NCBI RefSeq assembly: GCF_040412425.1
Contig: NC_089743.1
Span: forward strand, 82,752,471 to 82,816,470
Length of the DNA: 64,000 nucleotides
Source: Macrobrachium rosenbergii
Lineage: Eukaryota > Arthropoda > Malacostraca > Decapoda > Palaemonidae
Direction of reading: 5' to 3'
Shown here piece after piece: positions 11,161 to 22,431 of the stretch (positions within the stretch are counted from its first letter, which is position 1; every line of letters begins with the position of its first letter). The notes beneath the pieces are model-generated. The model was not told the DNA's origin and made no database searches. It saw only the letters and a program-made list of their open reading frames with translations. A program made the translations under genes and the position numbers.

Positions 11161-11951
11161 ATGAGAAGAAGAGTGAGGAGAAGGAAGATGGTGGTAGCTT
11201 TGAGAGTTGGAACCTTGAACGTGGGGACGATGACTGGAAAGGGAAGAGAGATAGCGGACCTGATGGAGAGAAGAAGGATAAGTATTTTGTTTACACAGGA
11301 GGCTAGATGGAGGGGAAATAAAGCGAGAGAGCTGGGATGTGGATATACATTGCTATATAGTGGAAAGGATAAGGAATTAGGAAGGTAGAAATGGAATGGG
11401 AATAATTCTATCAAAAAGCTTAAAAGACAGCATAATAAGCATGAAGAGGACAAGTGGCGGAGCAGTGGTTGTGAAACTGTGCCTAGATGGAAAAATAGTC
11501 AACATCGTGAGTGCTTATGGCCCTCAAGGAGGATGTGATGAAGTTGAGAAAGTGGCATTTTGGGAGGAAATGGATCGACATTTGAGTGAAATACCAGCAG
11601 AAGAGATATATTACTGGTGGTGACATGACTGGACATGTAGGAATGACCAGAGAGTGTATTGAGAGGGTGCATGGTGGCTGGGGAGTTGGAGAGAGAAATG
11701 ATAAGGGAGAGAGAGCTATGGACTGAGCAGTGTCATTTGATTTGGCTATTGTCAACACCTGGTTTGGAAAGAAAGAAAATCAGTACATCACATACAAGAA
11801 TGGAGCAAGAGAAAGTCAAACTGACTTCCTTATGTGCAGAAGATCACATCTGAGAGAGGTGAGAAATTGTAAAATTTTAAATGGAGAGTGTGGCGACACA
11901 GCACAGGGTGGTAGCAATGGACCTGGAAATAAGGAACACGATAAAAGGTAG
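11161..11951 (+). pseudogene. RTE LINE endonuclease (APE-type), frameshifted
   Basis: The apurinic-like endonuclease of an RTE-type LINE nicks target DNA to prime reverse transcription. Visible motifs in order are LNVGTMTGKGREIADLMERR, the catalytic-Glu region QEARW, YTLLYSGKDKELG, then after a frame change GIILS, IVNIVSAYGPQGG and FWEEMDRHLSEIP, and after another break FDLAIVNTWF, YITYKNGARESQTDF and MCRRSHLREV. The glycine-rich TMTGKG and SAYGP segments are typical of the family. At least two frameshifts (about 11388-11396 and 11600-11730) prevent a full product. An ATG exists at 11161. Confidence 0.85.
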
Positions 11952-12019
11952 GCCTGCAAGTGCCCCATCAAAATCGTGTTATGCAGCACCAACAGAATGG
12001 TAGTGGACTCAAAACTAGA

Positions 12020-12680
12020 GCAATGGAGGAAGGTATTGGAAGACAGATGATTAAAGATCAATAGGAAGAAGACTGAATGCTTAAGTTTTAATGAAGATCA
12101 AGACTCCGAGATTAGTATAGAAGGAACAAAGTTGAACTAAGTAAAAAGATTTAGGTATCTTGGTTCAGCAGTGGCTGATGATGGAAATTTGGATGTAGAA
12201 ATAACACACACAGTGCAGGCTGGATGAAAAAAAAAAGATGTAGTCTTGTGCGACCGCAGAATCAACATAAAGGTTTAAGACAGTAGTGAGACCAGCTTTG
12301 ATGTAGCAGAAACATGGCCGATGATGATGTAGAGATGAAAATGCTAAGGTGGATGTGTGGAGTAACAAAAATGGACAGGATCAATAATGAAAGAATAGGA
12401 GGAACTACTAAAGTCGTGGAACTATCAAAGTAGGCCCAGGAAAGAAGACTGCGGTGGTATGGCCATGTGATGAGAAGGGATGAAACAATGTAGGGAGGAG
12501 AGTGATGCAGGTGGAGGTGCCTGGTGGGAGAGCAAGAGGAAGACCGAAGAAGCGAAGGTGGATGAATGTACAGTAGTTAGAGAAGACCTGAGAGACAAAC
12601 AATTGTCAGAGGACGATGTGTCTGACCGAGCCAAGTGGAGGAAAGCTATCAGAAACATCGACCCCACATAGAAGTGAGAA
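12020..12680 (+). pseudogene. RTE LINE RT C-terminal region, decayed
   Basis: Plus-strand remnants appear in order: LEDR..LKINRKKTECLSF (about 12020-12090), a thumb-like VKRFRYLGSAVADDGN (about 12140-12190), RLRWYGHVMRR (about 12440-12480), then VREDLRDKQLSEDDVSDRAK and WRKAIRNIDPT before a stop at about 12671. The last block is the conserved carboxy end of RTE-X-like LINE proteins. Multiple stops and frameshifts lie between 12190 and 12450. The catalytic FADD box lies upstream in intact elements and is absent here. Confidence 0.82.
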
Positions 12681-12701
12681 AAGACCCAGAGAAAGAAGAA
12701 A

Positions 12702-13202
12702 TAACAATTACTCCTCCCACAAAGTAGATGTAAAACTCTCAGCATTAAGTTCAATGTTTCTTAGAGCACTTAATATTTACAGTCCAGAATTTATCAGTGA
12801 GGAATTAGAATTTATATATAAAGTTGGTATTCATAACATTTTTAAATAAGAAGATCTTGATTACAGTCTAACATTAGCAAGAAAAACATTTTACTCATAT
12901 GAGGAAAAAAACAGAAAACTGAATTTTATATCTTTCCCATACCATCTCACATTAGAGTCTATAGTCTACCCCCTAAGGTCACTTGGTTTAGTGCAACTTT
13001 TTCATATCCTAGCACCATTGGTAAAACTTTAATTCGTAACAGTTCGGAAGGCGATGAAGGAGTCATTTATAAGATACCATGCAAGTGCGATAGTTTTTAT
13101 ACAGGACAATCTGGAGAGGCACTCGAAAAACGCATTTTAAATCATATATATAAAATAAGAAAACATAATACAAGTAATGCTTCATGCGTTCACAGTAGTT
13201 TG
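12702..13202 (+). pseudogene. Penelope-like element, RT end and GIY-YIG endonuclease remnant
   Basis: After the right target-site duplication (12702-12714) the PLE frame resumes with NNYSSHKVDVK and FLRALNIYSPEFISEELEFI, then a stop at 12847. A shifted frame gives LESIVYPLRSLGL. Another shift gives FSYPSTIGKTLI, GVIYKIPCKCDSFYTGQSGE and LEKRILNH. The last part is the GIY-YIG endonuclease: VIYK for 'GIY' and FYTG for 'YIG', with the downstream R-x-x-x-H retained. This nuclease cuts target DNA during PLE insertion. At least two frameshifts and a stop are present. Confidence 0.87.
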
Positions 13203-13691
13203 TGTAATTTTCCAACTAACTAGCTGGGGTCAAAGATTTTATTTAAGAGCACAGGTTTTATTGAAAGAAATTTGTTAGAGACAATGCAAAGGTAAACATT
13301 TTAATTCATCGCCTGGATTATATAAATTTGATCCATTTATTTTACATGTCATGAGACGTCAGTACAAAATAAGTTATCCATTAACTATCATATAATATAC
13401 GTTTGTTAATATGTAGTTAGTGTTATGCTGTTTCAAATGGCCCAGTAATTTTCATTTGTTCAACTGCTATTCTTATTTTATTGTATTGTTTTATTGTTGT
13501 ATGTTTTTTGTTCAAACTGCTAGTTTATGCTAACGGCATTTCATAAGTTTACGATTTTATACCTTTCTTGGCTACATGCATTGTAAACTTTTTCTCTTTC
13601 CTTACTAAATGCTCAAGAAGAAGTCTACTGGAGGACGAAACTGTCGGGCATATTCTAACTAAAATATCTTTCATTTTTCTATGTGGAATAC

Positions 13692-13698
<7 letters not shown>
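13203..13698 (+). mobile_element. Penelope-like element 3' end (right arm)
   Basis: Begins with the tail of the endonuclease frame (LGSKILFKSTGFIERN, then SPGLYKFDPFILHVMRRQYK) and continues through an AT-rich 3' UTR with 'gaagaagtctactggagg' and 'acgaaactgtcgggcat' to the (TA)n tract at 13698. Inverted copy of 9552-10116. The 3' signature, a direction-specific hairpin followed by a 'cgaaa' motif, recurs at 36080-36110 and in the 63101-63284 foldback. Confidence 0.85.
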
Positions 13699-13756
<58 letters not shown>

Positions 13757-13825
13757 GTGTGTGTTTACATATATACATATGTATACATATATATATATAC
13801 ATACATGAGAGAGAGAGAGAGAGAT
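13698..13825. repeat. (TA)n with TG/ACAT tail and (GA)n
   Basis: TA tract at 13698-13753, then mixed tetranucleotides, then (AG)8 at about 13808-13824. Confidence 0.9.
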
Positions 13826-14215
13826 ATCAAGTAACAGAGGAATAGTAACGTAAGTAACAAAACACAAGCTGTAACTGATGCATGTATGACCTGGACGTTG
13901 GACCAGGTAACAACTTGAAGCCAACTTTAATATATGCAAACCCACCTCTGCTACTTAGCTGGCAATTTTTTAAAGACATTAAAATCTGCCAAAAACTGGA
14001 AAAAGATAACATAAGAGTAGAAACAGAAAAAAAGCAAAAGTAAAGTTAATATTGGACACCATACATGTAGAGTGAAGTCAATGATAAACAACATACATTT
14101 CATAAGGGTTATTGTTCTCAGTGCTGGAAACTTCAAATACTCTAAGATATTCTGAATTAACGTTAAGAATATACGCTATCATCTATATATCTGTATGCAT
14201 TTTCGTATTAGTCTG
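13826..14215. other. AT-rich sequence, nothing recognised
   Basis: Contains no tandem repeat, tRNA box or credible coding frame. Confidence 0.4.
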
Positions 14216-14216
14216 C

Positions 14217-14218
<2 letters not shown>

Positions 14219-14304
<86 letters not shown>

Positions 14305-14329
14305 AATACATATGTATATATACATATAT

Positions 14330-14415
<86 letters not shown>
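14219..14415. repeat. Interrupted (TA)n microsatellite
   Basis: Two TA blocks (14219-14300 and 14330-14415) separated by ACATAAATACATATG-type text. Confidence 0.95.
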
Positions 14416-14420
<5 letters not shown>

Positions 14421-14869
14421 GATGGTTAAATACATAGATATGTATAATTGGCAAAGTTAGGGATGTAATTAGCACCCACAGGGATAACATTTCTGTTAAC
14501 AAATTCTATTATCAAATTTAACATAATTAAAGTATAGTTAATAAAAAGCATTATTTTAAACAAGGTTAATTTTACTTATAGTAACTGTTATTTTCACAGT
14601 ACATTACTAAATAAGAGTCAACACATTTATTATAAGCATATAATAAGATCATCATTTTAACGAAGGATTTGGATTACTGAAATCAAGTGAAGATGGTACA
14701 AAATTGCCAGGACATTCAGGATATTTTCCTTTTTCTTAATGATCCAGTTATTATTCTTTGCACTATCAATTATATTTTAGTTTTCCTCGAATTAAGTTAC
14801 GCATAATTTACTTCACCAAATCTCCAAGACTAAAGCGAACGATAATTAAATTTACCACAATCAGCAGGA
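14416..14869. other. AT-rich sequence, nothing recognised
   Basis: No unit or gene seen. Confidence 0.4.
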
Positions 14870-17800
14870 CAATTAACCCCACAAAACTAGAAAGGGAGAG
14901 CGGTAAAATATGGAAATTAAATTTTTCAAAAGCTAAATGGTAAAAACTTGAGAAAACTCTGGGAGGAAAAATTAATACTTTCAATACCAGAACAAAAATA
15001 ACGTTCTTTAAGTGAAAAGAAAGGAAAGCCAAAAGTGTTAAGTTGAAATCTTAAAAGCTGTATTTGCCGAAACCCCAAGGGAAGTAGGGTTAACAATTTC
15101 AAAAACTCAAACAGGAAAGAAGCAGACGAGAAGTAAAATTAAACTTTCAAAACCCAAAATTGGAAACTTTCAAAACCCAAAATTAGCGAAAGTTAAATCT
15201 TTATATAGCTAAATAACAGTTAGATTTTACAGACCACAAAAAGCAGGCGAATCAAAGCACCATTGTCCATCAGCCACAGGGAAGGAAAACAACTTTCGAG
15301 AACGCAAGCAAAAGGAGAGCAAAGTTTCCCAACACCCACAAGAAAGGAAAGTAATACTCTCCAAGGCCTAAAGTCCAGAGCAGCAAAGATTTCCACGACC
15401 CAAAAGAAACGAATGGTACATTCTCCAACACCTAAAGTAAACAATAGCAAAGTTTTCCACGACCCAAAAGAAATGAATGCTACATTCTCCAACACCTAAA
15501 GTAAACAATAGCAAAGTTTTCCACGACCCAAAAGAAACGAATGCTACATTCTCCAACACCTAAAGTAAACAAGAGCAAAGTTTTCCACGACCCAAAAGAA
15601 ACGAATGCTACATTCTCCAACACCTAAAGTAAACAATAGCAAAGTTTTCCACGACCCAAAAGAAACGAATGCTACATTCTCCAACACCTAAAGTAAACAA
15701 TAGCAAAGTTTTCCACGACCCAAAAAGAAACGAATGCTACATTCTCCAACACCTAAAGTAAACAAGAGCAAAGTTTTCCACGACCCAAAAGAAACGAATG
15801 CTACATTCTCCAACACCTAAAGTAAACAATAGCAAAGTTTTCCACGACCCAAAAGAAACGAATGCTACATTCTCCAACACCTAAAGTAAGCAATAGCAAA
15901 GTTTTCCACGACCCAAAAGAAACGAATGGTACATTCTCCAACACCTAAAGTAAACAATAGCAAAGTTTTCCATGACCCAAAAGGTTGGAAAGCTATACTT
16001 TCTAAGACTTAAAAAGAAGGAAGGTAAAATTTTCAAGAATCCAAAAACTTGGAAATACACATTTTCAAAGACCCACATGGAAGGAAAACTAATTTTCTAA
16101 ACACAAAGGTTAAAAAGGCAAACTTTTTTAAGCAAACTTTTTTAAGGGACATGGAAGGAAAGCTAATTTTCTAAAGCACAAAGGTTAGGAAAGAAAAATT
16201 TTCGAAGATCCACAAGAAAGGAAATCTAATTTTCTAATTTACAAAAGTTACGAAAGAAATATTTTCAAGGACTACATGAAAGGAAAGCTAATTTTCAAAA
16301 ACACAAAAGTTAGAAAACAATATTTTCAAGGACCTACATGGAAGGAAAGCTAATTTTCCAAAGCACAAAGGTTTGGAAAGCAAAATTTTCAAGGAACCAC
16401 ACGGAAGGAAAAACCACACAGGTTAGGCAGGCAAAATTTTCAAGGACCAAAGAAGGAAATCTAATTTTCTAAAACACAAAGGTTAGAAAAGTAAAATTTT
16501 TAGGGACCCACATGGAAGGAAAGTTAATTTGCTAATATACAAAGGTTAAGAAAGCAATACTTTCAAGAACTTACATGGAAGAGAAGCGAAACTAATTTTC
16601 TAAAGCATAAAGGTTAGATAAGCAAACTTTTCACAGACCTACACGGAAGGAAATCTAATTTTCTAATAAAGTAAAACAAAAGCGATATTTTCAGGGACCC
16701 TACATGGAAGGAAAGCTAACTTTCTAAAATACAAAGGTTTCAAGGACTCTCACGGAAGAAAGGCTAACTTTCTAACATACTAAGATTAAGAAAGCAAAAT
16801 TTTCAAGGGCCCACATGGAAGGAAAGCTAATTTTCTAAAACACAAAGGTTAGGAAAGGAAAATTTTCAAGGACCCACACGGAAGGAAAGCTGATTTTCTA
16901 ATGCAGAAAGGTTAGGAAAGCAAATTTTTCAAGCTCCCAAAAGAAAGGAAACCGAGCATCCAAAAACCCAAAAGGAATTAAAGTTAAGTTTTCCTAAACC
17001 CACAAGGAAAGAAGGCTAAATTTTCCAAGACTCAAATGATAAGACAGCAAAATTTTCCATTACACAAAAGGAAGGAAAGTTAAATCCTGTTTGACCCAAC
17101 TGAAAAGAAAGCATAATTTTAAGACAAAATAGGATGGAAAGCTAAATTTTCCCCAAGTCTAAAAGGCCAGAGCTGTATACTAGAGGATGACACAAACAGG
17201 AAAGCAACATTTTTCAGGAAGGAGGTCGAAATTATAAAGACCCAAAATGAAGAAAGGTTAGGTTTCCCAAGACCTAAAGGAAGGAAGGCAAAGTTTTTAA
17301 AGAAAGCTCAGTTTTCAAAAGACCAAAAGGAACGAAAGCTGAGATTTCCATGACCAACGTCTAAAATTTCCAAGACCCAAACGGAAAGTAAATCTGAAGG
17401 AAAGCTAATTCTTTCAAGAGCAAGAAGAAAGGAAAGGAAAATTTTCAAAGACACAAAACGAAGGAAAACTAAATTTTTCGGTACTCAGTAGAGAATGAAA
17501 ACCAAAACAATCCCAAAGCCGAAAGAAAGGACTTTCATATTTCCCAAACCCACAGGGAATGAATGTTGAATCTCGCAAAAACCCAAAGAAATTGAAGTAA
17601 GAAGTAAAATGACTGAAACTTAAACTCCCAAACCCCACAGGAAATATAATTTCCAAACAACGTAAGGAATGTGACTGAAACAAAAAAGGGAAAAAAATTT
17701 TCAGAAACGAAGGGAAAACCAGTTTTCAAAACCCCATGAGAAGGAAAATTAAATATCCTGAAAAGTGAGGGGAAACTGAGGTTATCTGTAATACAATCAG

Positions 17801-17960
17801 TAAAAATGAGGAAGATTAATATGATAAACACTAAGTGAATAGAGAGGGAGAATTGGCTAACAGGAAGGGAAAGAAAATTCTCTAAAGCTTTCCGAGGAAG
17901 TAGAAAATTCTCAATCCGGTGGAAGAGGAAAACGACAGCAATACAAAAAAACGCCAAGGC
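14870..17960. repeat. 3-kb satellite of ~32-bp monomers with a 64-bp dimer array
   Basis: The basic monomer of about 32 bp is 'ttttccaagacccaaaa' followed by 'ggaaggaaagctaaa', in many degenerate versions. Between about 15370 and 15980 a 64-bp dimer ('gttttccacgacccaaaag' in one half, 'cattctccaacacctaaag' in the other) is repeated 9-10 times with almost no change. From 15980 to 16970 a diverged dimer ('cccacatggaaggaaagc' with 'ctaaaacacaaaggttag') continues at 63-64 bp. From 16970 to 17960 and from 14870 to 15370 only the 32-bp periodicity survives. All frames contain stops on translation through successive units because 32 and 64 are not multiples of three, so ORFs are fortuitous. Confidence 0.92.
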
Positions 17961-18560
17961 TAGAGAGGACTCTCACATTCCTAAGGTCATGAAAGGAACT
18001 AACAACATTTCCTCGAGCATGAAAAAGCGGACGCAGGAACCACAGTCCCCAAAAACTCGGAGAGGAATCAAAAAGCAGTTTGTTCATTTTTGTAGCAATA
18101 AAACTACGACGTAACGATAAAGCAAAGCAAACCTCTTGTGATGAGGATAGATTGCCGGCTGATAAAAACCCACAAAAGGGATAAGGATTAGCAGTCTTAA
18201 CCTCGGGCGGCGTTGTCAGATCCAAATCGGGATAACTAGCGTGATTCGACTGGTTTATTATGATACTCGCATCCGGTGTGGTGTTTGTTTTCTGCTCTCT
18301 TTAATATTGACTGTTGTTAATGGGGAGAGCGTGCAATCCAGCTTCTGTGCAGCGCTTGAGCCCAAATAAAAAAAATTATGAAGATACACACAAAAATACG
18401 CATGATTAAATGTTATACATATGCCAAGGTACCAAATTAACAACGAAAAGGAAAAGTTTTTATAAAAAATAACGGTATTCATGAACTTGTCAGGGTGCCT
18501 CTTTATCTTTATTTCAAACACACAAAAAATGTAAACTCACATACCACGTATATTATACAA
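17961..18560. other. Unique-looking sequence, no gene supported
   Basis: A 104-codon minus-strand frame (17911-18225) overlaps the satellite edge and has no recognisable domain. Nothing else seen. Confidence 0.35.
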
Positions 18561-18990
18561 AAATAACACAGGCGTTTCTTCCTTTACAGGACTGTCGCTA
18601 GAAGAGTAAAGACCCCCGGTTTCCCAGCAAGTTTTAACGGATGATGTTGCTAGGCCCACGCCCACTCTTGCCCCCAGCAGACATGGGTACCCATTTACAG
18701 CTTGGTAGGCTGGAGGGGGTAGGTTAGGAGCAAATAACTGACCTAGCAAACATGAGAAGAGAGTTTTACCAAGGTCTGAAGATACTCGCCGAACAAGAGT
18801 GAGAGGCTGGACTTAATTTACAGATGATTAGAGAACTCCAAGAACGTTCCTTTAAATCCCAGAGTGGCCCAATTGACCTAATCAGCAAATCAAGTACCTG
18901 GTAGCTAGTCTACCGTGATAGATATAAACCAGGATTGAGAAGGGCAGGGGACTAGCAGCCTCATCCTAAACTGCTCACTGATAATCAGAG
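18561..18990. repeat. Possible dispersed repeat / SINE tail
   Basis: The block 'catgggtacccatttacagc' and the tail 'gagaagggcaggggactagc' look like dispersed-repeat text. The tail resembles the ends of the SINEs at 25860 ('gaagagtgcggggatagc') and 40485 ('cagaagggcaagggattaac'). No A or B box was found, so only a 3' fragment is claimed. Confidence 0.35.
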
Positions 18991-19019
18991 AGCTAACACC
19001 TGTTGAGGCCATCTCATGC

Positions 19020-19280
19020 CAAAAAGTGTATACATACATTCATACATACATATATGCATGAAAGCAGCGCTAATGATGACGGATATTTTAAAATTCCCCT
19101 CACCGACAAAACGAAGCCTTAAAATGCATATGTTTATACAACATTTCCTGCTCAAAATTACTTTTTCTTTCATACACCACAATATTTGCATAAACTCGTG
19201 TATGTATGTATGTATGTATGTATGTATGTATGTATGTATGTATGTATGTATGTATATGTATATGTATATATATATATTGT
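19020..19280. repeat. (GTAT)n microsatellite with ATAC flanks
   Basis: The core is 19201-19255, about 13 units of GTAT, with looser ATAC repeats at 19030-19055 and TATATG text to 19280. Confidence 0.92.
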
Positions 19281-19890
19281 ATATATATGTATATATGCAC
19301 ATTTGTATGTGCATATTTATATCCTCCTTCAATTATAGCTACGCCACGCAAACAGAAAATGTATAAATAAATATAGATAAATATACGTGTGTGTGGGTGT
19401 GTGGTAGAGCGCGCGGGCACACACATTTATACCCTTCTACAATTACAGTCATGCCACGCAAACATATATAACAAAATAATGGTTAACACCATTTGCTTAG
19501 TGCCGCAAGTGCACACATAAACCTATTCGTGTCACAAGTGATGAGACTGTAACTGTTACGTGGAAAAATAATCTGTAGCATCCTTTGAAATGAAAATCTT
19601 ATGAATTCAGAATCAACGCTCACAATAAAAAAATTTTTTATATAATGCTCTAAACTTATCAGCCTCCCTGAAGCTCTGTTATGGAGGAAATATTAATCAT
19701 CAAAGCACACGTACCTATGCCTTAATAAATGCCACTCATTTTTTAAAAAAATATTTTACTTTTACTAAGAAAAAAAAAAAAGTCACCATTCCCATTCTGC
19801 ATCTAAGCCACATAAAAATGAAAATTAAACGGATCATGAATGGTTGAAAATTTAGTCATTTGTAATTATCCTCATCAACACATGTACACA
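19281..19890. other. AT-rich sequence with one short duplication
   Basis: 'acgccacgcaaacaga' (about 19341) and 'atgccacgcaaacata' (about 19450), each after 'tacaattatag/cagt', are a short direct repeat about 110 bp apart. Nothing else seen. Confidence 0.4.
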
Positions 19891-19896
19891 AACACA

Positions 19897-19978
<82 letters not shown>
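19897..19978. repeat. (CA)n-(TA)n compound microsatellite
   Basis: Short CA run followed by about 33 TA units. Confidence 0.95.
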
Positions 19979-19988
<10 letters not shown>

Positions 19989-20160
19989 CAACCAGTGAGC
20001 CGTTTTTCCTGACAGGGGTGTCTACAGCTATAAAACAAGACAACAGTCACTGCCAAAATCGCACTTGAACTGTTGAATTATAAATTATCTCTCTTGAACA
20101 GAAAACTTCCATAACATCAGCCTTTGACACAAAAGATTCACAACAGCTTAACGAATCCCC

Positions 20161-20162
<2 letters not shown>

Positions 20163-20193
<31 letters not shown>
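20163..20193. repeat. (CA)n microsatellite
   Basis: About 15 CA units. Confidence 0.95.
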
Positions 20194-20199
<6 letters not shown>

Positions 20200-20816
20200 T
20201 CCCTTCTTCTCTACCTTTCAAACAATCTAGCATTTCCCGGCTATTAAAGGCCTTCCTTTCCCATTCTACTCCACACCCCATCGGTCTATAACTCCTTTCC
20301 CTAACCTATTGTCCTATATTTGTTCCGCAAGCCCAAACCATCTAAAATTACTAAGGGACTGAAGGACACTATGTTACTGAAAGATGTGTAAATTCTCAAG
20401 TTTTGGATGAAGGAAGGAAAAAGAGATCAAGAGAGGTTTTGTTGGACAGTTGCAGAAGGTATTGGAACAAAAGGCCCTCAGTATCCTGGAATCTCACGAC
20501 ATGAGTAAGAAAAAACTTTGTGTACTGTGTAGGGTAGGTCGACAAGATGCTAATGATCCTTTCCTATACAATACGGAGTGAGTGACGTTGCGGAAATCTT
20601 CTAACACAGAAAGGTTACCCTTGATACTTCAATTAAAGGATGAACGCGGCTGTGACACCTGGCTTCATTTGGTTTTATTCTGGGGCTACCACTTCCTATA
20701 TGAAACGACTTGTTGGTGAAATGAAAAAGCCACAATAATATGAATCTGGCAAAATATAAAGACGTTCATAAATCGAGATATACTGAACATCTCATCCAGT
20801 TTCTGTGGTCCAAGGC
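20194..20816. other. Unrecognised sequence
   Basis: Minus-strand text between 20210 and 20340 faintly resembles the RW-x-G-H end of LINE proteins but is too degraded to claim. No gene. Confidence 0.3.
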
Positions 20817-20862
20817 AAGGTCCTTTGAATATACTCTGAGCACAGTGTATTTAAAGGACCTT
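20817..20862. repeat. Short inverted repeat (hairpin)
   Basis: 20817-20835 pairs with 20844-20862 at 17 of 19 positions around an 8-nt loop. The arms contain 'aaggtcctttgaatata'. Confidence 0.8.
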
Positions 20863-21054
20863 GGTCCTAGGTAAGATGCGGAATATTCGTATTTTTTTTT
20901 TACGTAATGCTTTTATACTTCTGTGGACCATTTTTTTTTTAATCCACATGCGCCGTCAGTTTATTCATTTTTATGTATTCACTTATTTTCTTACGATTCT
21001 GATATTTGATTAGTATTATTACATACACGCATGCACACACACATATGAGGCTAT

Positions 21055-21150
21055 CAGTCGAGAAACATGCCAAGCGCCATCCTGGGTCAAAGTATCTTTT
21101 AATCTAATTTATTATATTTTAAAAATGGCACTTGGCACGTTTCTCGACTG
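21055..21150. repeat. Miniature foldback with 26-bp arms
   Basis: 21055-21080 and 21125-21150 are reverse complements at 24 of 26 positions ('cagtcgagaaac' against 'gtttctcgactg'), with a 44-nt AT-rich spacer. The size and shape fit a very short MITE or a pre-miRNA-like hairpin. Confidence 0.8.
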
Positions 21151-21179
21151 AAACGCTTATATATAGTGACGTAAGTAAA

Positions 21180-22431
21180 GAGTTATGCACAAAGAAAATA
21201 TAGGAAAAATAGTATCAATTCAACTTAACAAGTGGAACAGATTCCAGATATTATTAGCGCAAGTGCAACTCAGTACCGTAAATCACTTGAACTTGGCAAG
21301 TAAAATAAAAGATTCACAGTCAGAGAATAATTTCGTAGCAATACAGATCACGGAAAATATACAAGATAAATCACGGAAAACATACAAAATAATATGGAGT
21401 GTAAGTTTATCGCCATTCAAAAGTGTATGCTTTCGCAACTAATGCTTCATAAAAGAATACCCGTTTAATTCAAGACGATACTTGATTAGAATCACGGAAG
21501 CCATGATTCTGACTGATTATCTCCTTCACAGCAGGCGCTATAATGAGGAATCAAATAATAATCAATTTAATATACAAACTGAAAACTACATATTGCCTGT
21601 CCGTCCTGAAATGCTACAGAGTGCATACAATACACAAACACACACACACACACACACACACAAGGGGCAATTATAATTGCATGAGCTGGAGTACTAAAAT
21701 ATATTCAGCACCATTGCGTGAATTTTCACTTGCACAATGATCAACCAAAATCCAAAGGTGAAACAATAATTATATAACCCGAACAAACAATTAAACGCGA
21801 AAGCTACCAGTTGAGCAATACATAAGTGACTACCAACCACATAAACCATTGTTTACATGGACAAACCCTGTTTAACGTTTCGTTCCTGAATTCAATAATT
21901 AATGATGCTGAGGATCACATCTGCTTAGAAACAAGTATAAAAAACTAGAAAACCAGAAGGGAAGGTGAGTGGGGGAAAACACTGCCAGATCATGAATTTG
22001 ACTGAGGGTCGTATTCAATAGGCGAACCGGCTGCTTGATATACCTTGGGCTAAAATACAAAAGATTAAGGAAGGTACACTTAGGGATAGTGTATCTTCAA
22101 CCTGGTGCTTTTTTAAAATGCAAAAAAAATCCAAATGCTTCACAGGGATTAGTGCCATATAATCTACAGCAATACGCATGAGTCACAAAATAATTAAATA
22201 AATGTATAATGGAGCAATATACACTCAACCTTCAATTACACTGCTTCTAAATGAGATGGTACGTAATCACCTCACTCCAGTAAGGTAGAAGATATGGAAC
22301 TCCTGTTCTGGATAGCAGTTCCAGATTTTTTCTTTTTTTATTCAGGTTTCGATTATTGCCAGATGGTTTTGTCTACTGCAACACATAAAATGGATTTTTT
22401 TGGACTTCAAAGCAACTGGCAATAGGATATA
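21180..22431. other. AT-rich sequence, no supported gene
   Basis: Two short plus-strand frames (21185-21442 and 21482-21740) have no recognisable domain, and the second runs through a (CA)n tract at 21638-21662. Nothing else was identified. Confidence 0.35.

Larger units (their letters stand above)
10895..12701 (+). mobile_element. RTE-type non-LTR retrotransposon, internally deleted, nested in PLE
   Basis: The insertion is about 1.8 kb, flanked by a 13-bp target-site duplication. Its 5' end carries the leader block 'gatcccatgcccggataaat' and 'ggcatccggcc', which I recall from RTE-X-like LINEs. It continues through the endonuclease domain (11161-11951) to the RT C-terminus (12020-12680). The endonuclease joins the RT C-terminal region directly near 11950, so most of the RT, including the catalytic core, is missing. 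Autonomous RTE elements are usually over 3 kb. It is younger than the PLE copy that it splits. Confidence 0.88.

Noticed and set aside
20210..20340. LINE RT C-terminus on the minus strand
   Set aside because: Only a faint resemblance to the R-W-F-G-x pattern; stops and no second motif.
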